DNA of 64,000 nt, taken from positions 248,001 through 312,000 of the forward strand of contig CAZCHE010000003.1 in NCBI GenBank assembly GCA_964498395.1. The letters are read 5' to 3'. Made by a program: the position numbers and the translations under genes. Each line of letters opens with the position of its first letter. Position 1 is the first letter of the stretch. Positions 7,772-17,607 of the stretch are shown one piece after another. A model generated the notes under the pieces. It did not search any database. It had not been told where the DNA came from and saw only the letters and a program-made list of their open reading frames with translations. This stretch comes from Parapedobacter sp964498395. Its GTDB lineage: Bacteria; Bacteroidota; Bacteroidia; Sphingobacteriales; Sphingobacteriaceae.

Positions 7772-8896
7772 ATGTTGAAAAAGCACATTAAACGAACAAT
7801 AATGATCTTATTTTTATTGATTGCCTGCCTTAGCGCATCGATATTCCTTTATATGCAGCATCCCAAATTCGGGAAAGCGGCGACCGGACACCGATTGGAA
7901 CGGATCAAAAATTCACCTAACTACAAAGACGGAAGCTTCCAAAATTTGAACCCCACTCCAGACCTTGCTGAAGGGGTCTCGTTTTTTTCGGTGATGTGGA
8001 AATTCCTGTTCAATGCCACCCCCCGGCTAAAACCTGTCGACCACATTCCCTATGAGAAGACCGATCTCCATACACTTGACCCGGATGACAACACCCTGGT
8101 TTGGTTTGGACATTCGTCGTATTTCATGCAGGTAGATGGCAAACGTATTTTGATAGACCCGGTATTGAGTGGGTCTGCATCCCCTTTATCGTTCACCACG
8201 AGAAGTTTCGAGGGTGCTGATAGTTATAAAGTCGAAGATATTCCACCGATTGACTACCTCTTCATTACCCATGACCATTGGGATCATTTGGATTACGAGA
8301 CGGTGAAAAAGCTGGAACCCGATGTAAAGCAGGTGATTTGCGCATTGGGTGTAGGCGCACACCTGGAGCATTGGGGCTATGCTCCTGAAAAAATAGTGGA
8401 ACTCGACTGGAACGAATCAATCGATCTGGGCCAAGGGTTTATGACGACGGCTGCACCTGCCCGGCACTTTTCGGGGCGTACGTTCCGCCGCAACCAGACC
8501 TTATGGACCGCCTACGTCCTGCAAACCCCATCCTTACGTCTATTCATAGGCGGCGATAGTGGCTACGATACCCATTTTGCCCAAATCGGTGCACAATTTG
8601 ACGGATTCGACATCGCCATTCTTGAAAATGGACAGTACAACGACGATTGGAGGTACATCCATACATTTCCCGAAGAAGCCCTGCAAGCGGCCAAAGACCT
8701 TGGCGCCCGTCGGATCCTTCCCGTACATTCCGGTAAGTTTGCGATAGCGCTCCACGCTTGGGATGAACCCCTGACCCGAATCGTACAAGCAGGTGCACAA
8801 GCCGACATTCCGGTATTGACGCCCGCTATCGGCCAACCGGTGCATCTTAATGACACCGCGCAGGTCTTCCGACATTGGTGGGAAGGATTGAATTGA
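7772..8896 (+). CDS. Metallo-beta-lactamase-fold hydrolase (UlaG/NAPE-PLD-like), membrane-anchored
   Basis: I choose ATG 7772 (374 residues) over an in-frame TTG 18 bp upstream. A hydrophobic segment near residues 8-27 should act as a signal anchor. The domain carries the zinc motif THDHWDHLD, the preceding LVWFGHSSYFMQV and ILIDPVLSG strands, ARHFSGR, GGDSGYD and the late PVHSGKF. This pattern is closest to the RomA/UlaG/NAPE-PLD branch of the superfamily, which includes phosphodiesterases and lactonases. The substrate is unknown. Placement on the outer face of the inner membrane is inferred from the anchor. It follows the alpha/beta hydrolase by 47 bp. Confidence 0.85.
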   Translation: MLKKHIKRTIMILFLLIACLSASIFLYMQHPKFGKAATGHRLERIKNSPNYKDGSFQNLNPTPDLAEGVSFFSVMWKFLFNATPRLKPVDHIPYEKTDLHTLDPDDNTLVWFGHSSYFMQVDGKRILIDPVLSGSASPLSFTTRSFEGADSYKVEDIPPIDYLFITHDHWDHLDYETVKKLEPDVKQVICALGVGAHLEHWGYAPEKIVELDWNESIDLGQGFMTTAAPARHFSGRTFRRNQTLWTAYVLQTPSLRLFIGGDSGYDTHFAQIGAQFDGFDIAILENGQYNDDWRYIHTFPEEALQAAKDLGARRILPVHSGKFAIALHAWDEPLTRIVQAGAQADIPVLTPAIGQPVHLNDTAQVFRHWWEGLN

Positions 8897-8994
8897 TATC
8901 CCGAAAAACCGCCATTTTTTATTTACTGTGTGGCGGCATGGAAATTTACACTTAAAATTTCCGTACTTTCGCTAGCGTATCAATTATCCTCTCC

Positions 8995-11900
8995 ATGAAT
9001 AAGGCTAATCTGTTATCCTCCCGAAAGACATTGTGGATTGCCGCGGCCGGTGTGCTCGTTATTGCCATTATCGCTTTCTTGATCTGGAAATCGGGCCAAG
9101 CGCGCCCTACCAACGCAGACAATGTGGCGTTCGCCAAATACATTGAAGGTTATACTACTGGGGTAATCTCCCGCGAAAGCACTGTGCGTGTACGGCTAGC
9201 ATCGCAGGTCAATACCTTGCAGCAAGCCCATGAGGAAGAAACCCGCAAGCTATTTACCGTCAGCCCTTCGGTCAAGGGAAAGACCTATTGGGTGGACGCA
9301 CGCACCGTCGAATTCCGGCCAGATGAACAGCTTAAGCCGGGGCAATCGTACCATATCAAATTCGATTTGGGTCAGTTGGCTGATGTAACCCCTGACTTAA
9401 AAACATTTGCATTTGACTTTAAAGTTATCGAACCCTCATATAGCGTGGAAGTCGATGGATTGAAGGCGCAGACCAATAATTCGATGGATTTGATGAAGTT
9501 TACCGGCCGCATATTGCTTGCCGATGGTGAACAACCGGCACACATTGAGAAAATCATCACCGCCTCTCATGCAGGGAAGGGCTTGGGCATCAAATGGCAG
9601 CACAATACCGAAAGCCGCACATCGACATTTGCCATCGACTCCATCCAACGGGGTAAACAAGCCAGCAAATTAACCTTGCAATGGGATGGCTCCGCTATCG
9701 ATTCCAAAAAGAAAGACAAAAAGGAATGGGAAGTACCGCCACTTGGATCGTTCCAGGTATTGGATATCCGGGCTGTGCACGAACCCGAACAATATGTACT
9801 GGTGCAATTTTCCGACCCGATATTAGTCGCCCAGCACCTCGATGGACTGATCGGCATCAGTGAAACCACCAATATCCGGTACACCATCGATGGTAGCGAA
9901 GTCAAGGTATATGCCCCCGATCGGCTTGAAGGCAGCTATGCCATTGCCGTAAACGAGGGCGTGGAAAATATCAACGGACAAAAAATCACTGCGGCTTATT
10001 CGGCCAATGTCAACTTTGAAAACCGCCTGCCATCTGTAAGTATTCCCGGCAAGGGCACTATTCTGCCGGGTTCGGGTAAACTCACGATGCCATTTGAGGC
10101 CGTCAACCTCCGCGCGGTCGACGTAACCATCGTTAAAATCTACGAAAACAACGTACCCCAATACTTCCAAAATACGTACGAAAGCAACTACGAACTTCGT
10201 CGGGTGGCCAAGCCCGTGATACAGAAGACCATCGCATTGGACACCGACAAAAGTGTCAATCTACGTCGGAAGAACCGCTTTTCATTGGACATCGATCAAC
10301 TGCTCAAGGCGGAGCCCGGTGCCATTTACCGGGTACTCATTGGTTTCCGCCATAGCTATTCCGTATACCCATGTACCGATGGAGACGTTTCGGAAATCGA
10401 AGAAGCGGAAGATGAACGGAACGAATACTATTATTATGGCGACAACATTGACGAAGACGATGAATTTTGGGCGAGGTACAATAACTATTACCCCTATGAT
10501 TATAATTGGGATGAGCGCGACAACCCCTGCCATAGCGCCTATTACACCACGGGGCGCTGGGCCAGCCGTGACATGCTGGCTTCCAACATTGGCCTGATTG
10601 CCAAACGAGGCAACGATAACAGCATGTCTATCGTGGCAACCAGTATTCTCACGGCACAACCCATGGAAGGTGTGGAAGTGAAGGTATTGGATTACCAGCA
10701 ACAGGTCATCCAATCGGCCACCACCAACAGCGAAGGCTTCGCCGAGTTCGATGCGTCGCGTAAGCCATTCATGCTTGTCGCCTCAAAAAATGAAGAACGT
10801 GGATACCTCAAACTCGATGATGGCTCTACCTTACCACTGAGCCGGTTTGATGTGGGAGGCGATATCGTGCAAAAGGGCATCAAGGGCTTTATCTATGGCG
10901 AACGCGGCGTATGGCGGCCCGGGGATTCCCTATTTATTGGATTCATCATGGAAAACCAATCGGCTAACCTACCTGCCAGCCACCCGGTTACATTCGAACT
11001 ATTTAACCCCAAGGGGCAGTTGAGTAAACGATTGGTCGAATCCAAGCATACCAATGGCTTCTACATGTTCAAAACCCATACGGAAACCACCGCCCCCACG
11101 GGCAACTGGCTGGCCAAAGTCAGTGTGGGTGGAGCCGTATTCCAAAAGACATTGAAAATAGAGACCGTGATGCCCAATAGACTCCGCATCGCACTCGACT
11201 TCGGCGGACGTAGTGTATTGAGCAAGGGAAGCACCTCTTCCGTCGGGCTATCTGCCCAATGGCTCTTTGGTGCCGATGTACAAAATTTACGAGCACGTGT
11301 AGAAGCTACCGTATCACCGGTCCGCACTACATTCGCCGATTTCAGGCAGCATGTGTTTGATGATCCTACGCGTTCTTACGCTACCGAAAGCCAAGTACTT
11401 TTCGATGGCACGTTGGACGGAAAGGGGCAAGCCTCTTTCGACGCGGACATTGCCGCCACAAACAATGCCCCCGGTATGCTGCGAGCCAACTTTACGACCC
11501 GGGTATTTGAACCGGGAGGCAATTTCAGCATCGATAACGTCACGATGCCCTATAGCCCATACAGCAGTTTTGTCGGGGTTAGGTTGCCCCAGGGTGACCG
11601 TCTCTCGGGGATGCTGCTGACCGACCAGGATCACGAAGTAGATATCGTGGGGGTGAATGCAGACGGCAAAAAAATTACCGGAAATAGGCGTGTACAGGTA
11701 GAGTTTTACAAAATACGCTGGCGGTGGTGGTGGAACCAAGAAGGCGAGTACCTCGGGAACTTCACACAAGACCAATACAATCAATTGCTCAAAAAGGAGA
11801 CGATCACGCTCAATAATGGCAATGGCAAATGGAAGGTAAGGGTCAACTACCCCGATTGGGGGCGCTACCTTATCCGCGTCGTTGACCTGGAAAGTGGGCA

Positions 11901-14583
11901 TTCGACCGGCCGGACATTGTATATCGACTGGCCGGGGTGGGCCCAACGGGAGCAGCAAAACAACCCAACGGAAGCCTCCATGCTTTCCTTTACTGCAGAC
12001 AATGAAACCTACCAGGCGGGCGACGAAGTAACCTTAACTATCCCCACATCAGCCGAGGGGCGGGGGCTCATCAGTATCGAAAACGGTAGCCGCGTACTCC
12101 AAAGTGCCTGGATCAATACCGATCAAGGGCAAACGGTATACAAATTCAGGGTACAGGAAAACATGGCCCCCAACATATTTGTCAATGTCACCTTACTACA
12201 ACCTCACGAACAGACGGCCAATGATCTGCCGATACGTATGTATGGAGTGATACCGCTCACCGTAGAAAACCCAAAAACCATCCTGAAACCACAAATCAGC
12301 ATCGCTGAAACGTTGCGCCCAGAGACAAAATCAAGCATCACAGTATCCGAATCTGGCGGCAAAGCAATGACCTATACCGTGGCCATCGTGGACGAAGGAT
12401 TGCTGGATCTTACCCGTTTCAAGACGCCCGACCCCCACGCCAGTTTCTATGCCCGTGAAGCATTGGGGGTGAAATCCTGGGATTTGTTTGACCAGGTCCT
12501 GGGGGCTTGGGGCGGTGACCTCGAGCGCATCCTGAGTATTGGAGGCGACGGGGATATCGACCGAAATGTCAATCCGGCGAAAGCCAACCGTTTCCAGCCC
12601 GTGGTCAAATTCCTGGGGCCGTTTACCTTAAAGAAAGGCGGGAAAAACACCCACGATTTCACCCTACCACAGTACATCGGCTCGGTGCGGGCCATGGTCA
12701 TCGCCGGACAGGATGGCGCCTATGGTTTTGCCGAGAAGGCCGTGGCAGTGAAGAAACCGTTGATGCTACTGGCTACCTTACCTCGGGTCATCGGGCCTTC
12801 TGAAACCTTCAAGCTGCCCCTTACCGTCTTCGCCATGGAAGACCACATCAAGCAGGTAAGCCTGGAGGTAAGTGCGTCGGGCGGATTAGCGGTGCAAGAC
12901 GGAAAACAGACCCTGTCATTTAGCCAAACCGGAGAACAACTAGCGTACGCTACGATTACCGTAGGCAACAATACCGGTGTAGGCAAAGTGAAGGCCATAG
13001 CAAAAAGCGGAAACGAAACCGCCACCTATGAGGTGGAAATAGACATCCGTAACCCCAATCCATTCATCACCACAGTTGATAAAGCCGAGGTAAATGGCGG
13101 GGCAACATGGCAACACGAAATCAAACCGCTTGGACCGGGCAATGGCAATAGCGCCATGGTGGAGGTATCATCCCTCCCACCCATTAACCTGAGCAAACGG
13201 CTCAACTACTTGATCCGATACCCTTATGGTTGCCTCGAACAGGTCACCTCAAGCGTGTTCCCACAGTTGATGTTGGACAAACTTGTCGAACTGACCTATC
13301 AGCAAAAAGCCGCCCAGGACCGCAATATCAAAGCAGGCATCAATAGGCTGCGGGCCTACCAACTGCCCAATGGCGGATTGGGTTACTGGCCCGGTGCCAA
13401 CGAGGCCAATGAATGGAGCACCAATTATGCGGGGCATTTCCTGTTGGAGGCGCAAGCCAAAGGGTATGCCTTGCCCGCGGGCTTCCTTGACGGGTGGATA
13501 CGCTACCAACGGAGCATGGCCCAAAACTGGGCGCCTAACCAATACAACTGGCGGGGCGGTGACCTCGTGCAGGCTTACCGCCTTTACCTACTTGCCCTTG
13601 CCAAGTCACCGGAGATAGGTGCGATGAACCGGTTGAAAGAGTTCCCCTACCTATCCGATGAAGCCGCATGGCGACTCGCCGCAGCTTACCAATTGGCCGG
13701 ACAGGGCATTGTGGCCAATCAGTTGGTTAACGGGCGAACTACGGAGGTAAAACCCTACGAAAATGCCGGATATACGTTTGGATCCGGCTTACGCGACCGT
13801 GCCATGATTTTGGAAACGCTGGAGTTGATGGGCCGCACGGGTGAAGCCGAGAAGTTATTGCTTTCCGTAGCCAGCGGATTGGGCAACGACAGTTGGTACA
13901 GTACCCAGACCACGGCGTATGCGCTGCTAGCCATCGCCAAATTCGGCGGGCACGCCCAAAACAAGTCCAACTTCACCTATACGCTAAACGGGAAGTCAAC
14001 CCAAGTAACGGCAGACACCTACCTTCATCGCATCACGGTGGATATGGCCAATGCGGATAACCAATTGGCGATCCAAAACAAGGGCAACAATAAGCTGTAC
14101 GTACGTGTAGTACGGGAAGGGCAATTACCAGCCGGTGAAAACCCGCCAATGAACAACAATCCCGAACTGTTGACGATGAATGTACGTTATACGAACAATA
14201 AGGGGGAAGAGATCAATCCGGCGGCATTGGTACAGGGCACGGATTTCATTGCTGAAGTAACGCTCAAAAACACAGGCGGCATGGGGGTGTATGAGCACAT
14301 GGCACTTGCGCAGATATTCCCCTCCGGTTGGGAAATCATCAATACCCGCCTCCATGACAACGAATCGGCCGTACGCTCGTCTCCGGCGACCTACAAGGAT
14401 ATCCGGGATGATCGGGTGCTGACGCATTTCAATCTTCGGCAGGACGAGACGCTTACTTACCGGGTCATGCTCAATGCATCATACGTCGGCAGGTACTACC
14501 TGCCATCGGTCAGTGCAGAAGCGATGTATGACAACCGTGTCCAAGCGATTACAGCGGGTCGCTGGGTGGAAGTCGCTCCTTAG
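8995..14583 (+). CDS. Bacterial alpha-2-macroglobulin (thioester type)
   Basis: This 1862-residue protein is anchored by one N-terminal transmembrane segment (about residues 13-31) and has no lipobox cysteine. Macroglobulin-like beta domains fill most of the length. The thioester motif GCLEQ is intact at Cys1413, inside the helical thioester domain that runs to about residue 1700. A receptor-binding-like beta domain ends the protein. In the known bacterial homologues the periplasmic protein traps attacking proteases through a bait region and covalent thioester chemistry. An unusual Tyr/Asp/Glu-rich insertion occupies residues ~462-511. The usual partner gene for penicillin-binding protein 1C is not adjacent. 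The gene appears to be its own unit, with a hairpin at its stop codon. Confidence 0.93.
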   Translation: MNKANLLSSRKTLWIAAAGVLVIAIIAFLIWKSGQARPTNADNVAFAKYIEGYTTGVISRESTVRVRLASQVNTLQQAHEEETRKLFTVSPSVKGKTYWVDARTVEFRPDEQLKPGQSYHIKFDLGQLADVTPDLKTFAFDFKVIEPSYSVEVDGLKAQTNNSMDLMKFTGRILLADGEQPAHIEKIITASHAGKGLGIKWQHNTESRTSTFAIDSIQRGKQASKLTLQWDGSAIDSKKKDKKEWEVPPLGSFQVLDIRAVHEPEQYVLVQFSDPILVAQHLDGLIGISETTNIRYTIDGSEVKVYAPDRLEGSYAIAVNEGVENINGQKITAAYSANVNFENRLPSVSIPGKGTILPGSGKLTMPFEAVNLRAVDVTIVKIYENNVPQYFQNTYESNYELRRVAKPVIQKTIALDTDKSVNLRRKNRFSLDIDQLLKAEPGAIYRVLIGFRHSYSVYPCTDGDVSEIEEAEDERNEYYYYGDNIDEDDEFWARYNNYYPYDYNWDERDNPCHSAYYTTGRWASRDMLASNIGLIAKRGNDNSMSIVATSILTAQPMEGVEVKVLDYQQQVIQSATTNSEGFAEFDASRKPFMLVASKNEERGYLKLDDGSTLPLSRFDVGGDIVQKGIKGFIYGERGVWRPGDSLFIGFIMENQSANLPASHPVTFELFNPKGQLSKRLVESKHTNGFYMFKTHTETTAPTGNWLAKVSVGGAVFQKTLKIETVMPNRLRIALDFGGRSVLSKGSTSSVGLSAQWLFGADVQNLRARVEATVSPVRTTFADFRQHVFDDPTRSYATESQVLFDGTLDGKGQASFDADIAATNNAPGMLRANFTTRVFEPGGNFSIDNVTMPYSPYSSFVGVRLPQGDRLSGMLLTDQDHEVDIVGVNADGKKITGNRRVQVEFYKIRWRWWWNQEGEYLGNFTQDQYNQLLKKETITLNNGNGKWKVRVNYPDWGRYLIRVVDLESGHSTGRTLYIDWPGWAQREQQNNPTEASMLSFTADNETYQAGDEVTLTIPTSAEGRGLISIENGSRVLQSAWINTDQGQTVYKFRVQENMAPNIFVNVTLLQPHEQTANDLPIRMYGVIPLTVENPKTILKPQISIAETLRPETKSSITVSESGGKAMTYTVAIVDEGLLDLTRFKTPDPHASFYAREALGVKSWDLFDQVLGAWGGDLERILSIGGDGDIDRNVNPAKANRFQPVVKFLGPFTLKKGGKNTHDFTLPQYIGSVRAMVIAGQDGAYGFAEKAVAVKKPLMLLATLPRVIGPSETFKLPLTVFAMEDHIKQVSLEVSASGGLAVQDGKQTLSFSQTGEQLAYATITVGNNTGVGKVKAIAKSGNETATYEVEIDIRNPNPFITTVDKAEVNGGATWQHEIKPLGPGNGNSAMVEVSSLPPINLSKRLNYLIRYPYGCLEQVTSSVFPQLMLDKLVELTYQQKAAQDRNIKAGINRLRAYQLPNGGLGYWPGANEANEWSTNYAGHFLLEAQAKGYALPAGFLDGWIRYQRSMAQNWAPNQYNWRGGDLVQAYRLYLLALAKSPEIGAMNRLKEFPYLSDEAAWRLAAAYQLAGQGIVANQLVNGRTTEVKPYENAGYTFGSGLRDRAMILETLELMGRTGEAEKLLLSVASGLGNDSWYSTQTTAYALLAIAKFGGHAQNKSNFTYTLNGKSTQVTADTYLHRITVDMANADNQLAIQNKGNNKLYVRVVREGQLPAGENPPMNNNPELLTMNVRYTNNKGEEINPAALVQGTDFIAEVTLKNTGGMGVYEHMALAQIFPSGWEIINTRLHDNESAVRSSPATYKDIRDDRVLTHFNLRQDETLTYRVMLNASYVGRYYLPSVSAEAMYDNRVQAITAGRWVEVAP

Positions 14584-14621
14584 TCGTCAGTCATAAGTGG
14601 CCTCACTTATGACTTGCGACT
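14582..14621. terminator. Hairpin between the converging alpha-2-macroglobulin and ddl genes
   Basis: Arms 14582-14599 and 14604-14621 form an 18-bp stem with two mismatches and a 4-nt loop. It begins in the stop codon of the macroglobulin gene and covers the end of ddl. There is no long T tract, so it may act as a shared hairpin protecting both 3' ends rather than as a classic terminator. Confidence 0.55.
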
Positions 14622-15620
14622 GATGAGCAATGTCTGTTCAATGAGCTCTCCGTAAAATTCCGTTTCGGTCATTCCGGCCGCACGCACCTGCTGAGGGATG
14701 AAACTCTGTGCGGTTTGCCCCGGTACCGTATTGATTTCGATGAAATAGAATTTGTCCGTATCCCGTTGGAAGAAAAAGTCGACACGCACCATTCCCTTGC
14801 AATTGAGGCGGGTATAGACCGCCTTCACCAGCCTTTCCACACGCTCACGCTGCTCGACGGTTAAATCAGCAGGCGTTATTTCATTAGTCAAGCCCGGCAC
14901 ATACTTCGCTTCGAAATCAAAAAATTCGCGCTCGGTGACGACCTCGGTGGCCGGCAGCACAAACAGCCCATCTGCCCGGCGGTATACCCCAACTGAAAAT
15001 TCCCTGCCTTCCACAAACTCTTCCACGATCACTTGCCTACCCGTATTTTCAGCATTGAATGCTTTCTCGATGGCTTCCGCCAATTCATCGGCTGCTTTCA
15101 CCTTACTCATCCCGATACTGCTCCCGCCGGCATTAGGCTTCACAAAATAGGGCAACGTCAAGGAACCTTGTACAATATCCACGGCTTCTTCGCGCTGCTG
15201 GTCGAACACTTGCACCGATTGGGCCAGATACAAGTCGGGAATTCCGGCTAAGACAGCTTTGGTATATGCCTTGTTCATGGTCAATGCGGAAGTCAGCGCA
15301 TCGCACGAGGTATAGGGCAATCCCACCATATCGAAATATCCCTGTAGGCGACCATCCTCTCCCGGTGAACCGTGTAACATGATAAAAGCCAGGTCAAAAC
15401 GAATCGTTCGGCTATCCAATGGTAACGTGAAATCATCCCGTTTGATGAGATACTTCACCCCATTATCCCCTACATGAAACCAACTATCTGCCGTAATGAC
15501 AACCTGATAAATATCGTATTTTGATTTATCCAATTGTTCGTATACAAATGCCGCGCTTTTCAGCGAGACCTCCGATTCGGCGGTGTATCCACCAGTGATT
15601 AACGCTATTTTAGCTTTCAT
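14607..15620 (-). CDS. ddl: D-alanine--D-alanine ligase
   Basis: I use the ATG at 15620 (337 residues, starting MKAKIALITGG) because the 14 extra residues of the longer frame are not family-like. The protein is an ATP-grasp ligase with the GGYTAESEVSLKSA N-terminal motif, MLHGSPGEDGRLQG, PYTSCDALTSALTMNK, a PYFVKPNAGGSSIG nucleotide-binding loop, EEFVEGREFSVG and the metal-binding IEINTVPG. It joins two D-alanines using ATP to make the dipeptide that ends the peptidoglycan stem. It is transcribed leftward from a palindromic double promoter shared with the PASTA gene, so two cell-wall-related units diverge from one site. Confidence 0.95.
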   Translation of the reverse strand: MKAKIALITGGYTAESEVSLKSAAFVYEQLDKSKYDIYQVVITADSWFHVGDNGVKYLIKRDDFTLPLDSRTIRFDLAFIMLHGSPGEDGRLQGYFDMVGLPYTSCDALTSALTMNKAYTKAVLAGIPDLYLAQSVQVFDQQREEAVDIVQGSLTLPYFVKPNAGGSSIGMSKVKAADELAEAIEKAFNAENTGRQVIVEEFVEGREFSVGVYRRADGLFVLPATEVVTEREFFDFEAKYVPGLTNEITPADLTVEQRERVERLVKAVYTRLNCKGMVRVDFFFQRDTDKFYFIEINTVPGQTAQSFIPQQVRAAGMTETEFYGELIEQTLLISRKS

Positions 15621-15678
15621 AATTAAGATTAAATTCTGCCCGGAACACCGTGGGAAAAGCACGTGCGCCCGCGAAGTT

Positions 15679-15730
15679 GCGCAAACTTAGGTAAACTTGC
15701 GTATCAAAGCAAGTTTACCTAGTTTTGCGC
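15679..15730. promoter_or_regulatory. Palindromic divergent double promoter between ddl and the PASTA gene
   Basis: A 52-bp near-perfect palindrome (22-bp arms, two mismatches, the inner 12 bp perfect at 15689-15700 and 15709-15720, 8-bp centre) contains two mirror-image promoters. On the plus strand TTG at 15697-15699 is 20 bp before TAGTTTTG at 15720-15727. On the minus strand TTG at 15712-15710 is 20 bp before TAAGTTTG at 15689-15682. Both fit the Bacteroidota -33/-7 pattern and give leaders of about 50-56 nt to ddl and the PASTA gene. The palindrome could also be an operator. Confidence 0.7.
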
Positions 15731-15781
15731 ATGATAATTGCTAAACAACAGGAGCAATATCAACATGATAACGATTTTGAC

Positions 15782-16540
15782 ATGGTTAAACTCTTGCAAT
15801 ACCTTAGGACGGATACATTCCGCAAAAACCTCATCGGGGCACTTATTGGACTGATCGTCTTTTTTCTGATTATATTTTTCGGTCTTCGCCAATACACGCG
15901 CCACAATGAGTCGGTACTGGTTCCCGAACTCAAGGGAATCCATGTCGATGAAGCGATAAATAAGCTGTTGCCCCTGGGCTTTGAATACGATGTGGACTCG
16001 GTATACCAATTAGATGCCCAACCCGGCTTGGTCATCGAGCAGGATCCCGACCCGAACACCAAGGTAAAGAAAAACCGTACATTATACCTGACCATCATCA
16101 CCCGCACTGCGCCCGAAGTGGCTTTCCCTGACTTAGTGGAAAAGACCTTCGTGGAAGCGCGTGCCACCTTGAATAGCTACGGCATTAAATTGGGCGATAC
16201 CACGTATATACCCGATATCGCCCGTGATGTGGTACTGGATGTTAAATTTGGAGGTGAACGCCTCAATGCAGGACGCCCCATACCCAAGGGTTCTACTGTA
16301 GACCTCGTATTAGGCGATGGCCGTGGTGCCAATGAGGTGCAGGTGCCTGATTTGACCGGCCTTACCTTAGAACAAGCCCGTTTTGCGCTTCGCGGGGTAT
16401 CACTTACCTTGGGTACGATCAATTACATGGGCTATGTGACCGATAGTGCCGCCGCCGTGGTCATCACACAAACACCGGCATCCGATGATGCCCGGGTCAG
16501 CATTGGCTCTCCCATCAACATCGCATTGGCTAATCAATAA
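15782..16540 (+). CDS. PASTA-domain membrane protein
   Basis: I choose ATG 15782 (252 residues) because the strong promoter at 15720-15727 would start transcription near 15733, downstream of the first in-frame ATG at 15731. One transmembrane helix (about residues 15-36) is followed by three periplasmic PASTA domains, beginning at SVLVPELKG, VAFPDLVEK and VQVPDLTGL. PASTA domains bind muropeptides or D-Ala-D-Ala-containing glycan strands and are usually part of serine/threonine kinases or penicillin-binding proteins. Here they stand alone on a membrane anchor, without kinase or transpeptidase. Context with ddl (divergent) and mltG (2 bp downstream) supports a role in peptidoglycan sensing or synthesis. 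Confidence 0.88.
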   Translation: MVKLLQYLRTDTFRKNLIGALIGLIVFFLIIFFGLRQYTRHNESVLVPELKGIHVDEAINKLLPLGFEYDVDSVYQLDAQPGLVIEQDPDPNTKVKKNRTLYLTIITRTAPEVAFPDLVEKTFVEARATLNSYGIKLGDTTYIPDIARDVVLDVKFGGERLNAGRPIPKGSTVDLVLGDGRGANEVQVPDLTGLTLEQARFALRGVSLTLGTINYMGYVTDSAAAVVITQTPASDDARVSIGSPINIALANQ

Positions 16541-16542
16541 AC

Positions 16543-17607
16543 ATGGCGGATACAGTTCATATGGAAAGTACAAAAAAAAGAGGGGGGCTGAAAATCCTTT
16601 TGGCACTGGTTATCGTTGCTTTTGTGGTCGGCGGGATAATCGCGTTTAAGTATTACAAAGGTTTCTTTACGCCCAACGTTACCGACAATGAAGAATACCT
16701 ATATATCTATTCTCATTGGGATTTCGAAGATGTGGTCAGCAATTTAGGGGAATTACATATCGTAGAAGATACGGCTACTTTCCGCTGGGCGGCCAATAAA
16801 ATGGAGTATCCCCAACGCGTTAAGGCTGGAAAATACCGGTTGGAACCGGGGATGAACAACCGTACGCTGATCAATAAATTAGGTGGAGGATTCCAGGAGC
16901 TGGTTAAGCTCCGCTTCGAAAACATGCGCCTCAAAGAAAACCTCGCGGCACACTTGGCCGGGCAACTTGAGCCGGATTCGATTGCATTCATCAACCTCCT
17001 TAACGACGATAGCTTAGCCGCAACCCATGGTTTCGATACGGAGAATTTCTTCAGCATGTTTATCCCGAATACCTACGAGTTTTATTGGAATACCTCAGCA
17101 ACGCGTTTCGTCGAACGTATGCAACAAGAATACGAGAAATTCTGGCATGACGAGCGTCGGGAAAAAGCTGCCAACCTCAACATGACCCCGCAAGAGGTCA
17201 GCGTATTGGCATCCATCGTCAAAGGCGAGGCATTACATGTCGATGAAATGCCGGCCATCGCGGGGTTGTACATCAATCGGCTACGGAAAGGGATGCTACT
17301 GCAAGCGGATCCCACCGTCATTTTTGCCAACAACGATTTTACCATTCGGCGCGTGCTGTATCGGCACCTGCGTACGGACTCCCCATATAACACCTACCTG
17401 TACAGGGGGCTTCCGCCGGGGCCGATCATGATGCCTAGCATTGCTTCCATTGACGCGGTACTGAACTACCAGCAACATCAATACATATACATGTGCGCTA
17501 AAGATGATTTCTCGGGCTACCACAATTTTGCCGTGACACAAGCCGAGCACAACATTAACGCACGTAAATTCCAACAAGCCTTAAACGAACGAAACATCAA
17601 ACGTTAA
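16543..17607 (+). CDS. mltG: Endolytic murein transglycosylase MltG (YceG-like)
   Basis: This 354-residue protein has one N-terminal transmembrane helix (about residues 17-37), a LysM-like segment and a YceG domain with LASIVKGEA, AGLYINRLRKGM, LQADPTVIFA, DSPYNTYLYRGLPPGPI and HNFAVTQAEHN. MltG cleaves nascent glycan strands at the inner membrane and helps set their length. The motif that commonly reads SIVEkET is SIVKGEA here, so only one of two usual glutamates remains; it may be the catalytic one, but I cannot confirm this. It starts 2 bp after the PASTA gene and ends on the thioesterase start codon, so it is tightly coupled in the operon. Confidence 0.93.
   Translation: MADTVHMESTKKRGGLKILLALVIVAFVVGGIIAFKYYKGFFTPNVTDNEEYLYIYSHWDFEDVVSNLGELHIVEDTATFRWAANKMEYPQRVKAGKYRLEPGMNNRTLINKLGGGFQELVKLRFENMRLKENLAAHLAGQLEPDSIAFINLLNDDSLAATHGFDTENFFSMFIPNTYEFYWNTSATRFVERMQQEYEKFWHDERREKAANLNMTPQEVSVLASIVKGEALHVDEMPAIAGLYINRLRKGMLLQADPTVIFANNDFTIRRVLYRHLRTDSPYNTYLYRGLPPGPIMMPSIASIDAVLNYQQHQYIYMCAKDDFSGYHNFAVTQAEHNINARKFQQALNERNIKR

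Noticed and set aside
8897..8994. CCGCCA/TGGCGG inverted repeat before the alpha-2-macroglobulin gene, with TACTTTCG as a possible -7 box
   Set aside because: The stem is 6-7 bp with a long loop and the -7 match has a mismatch with no -33 partner.
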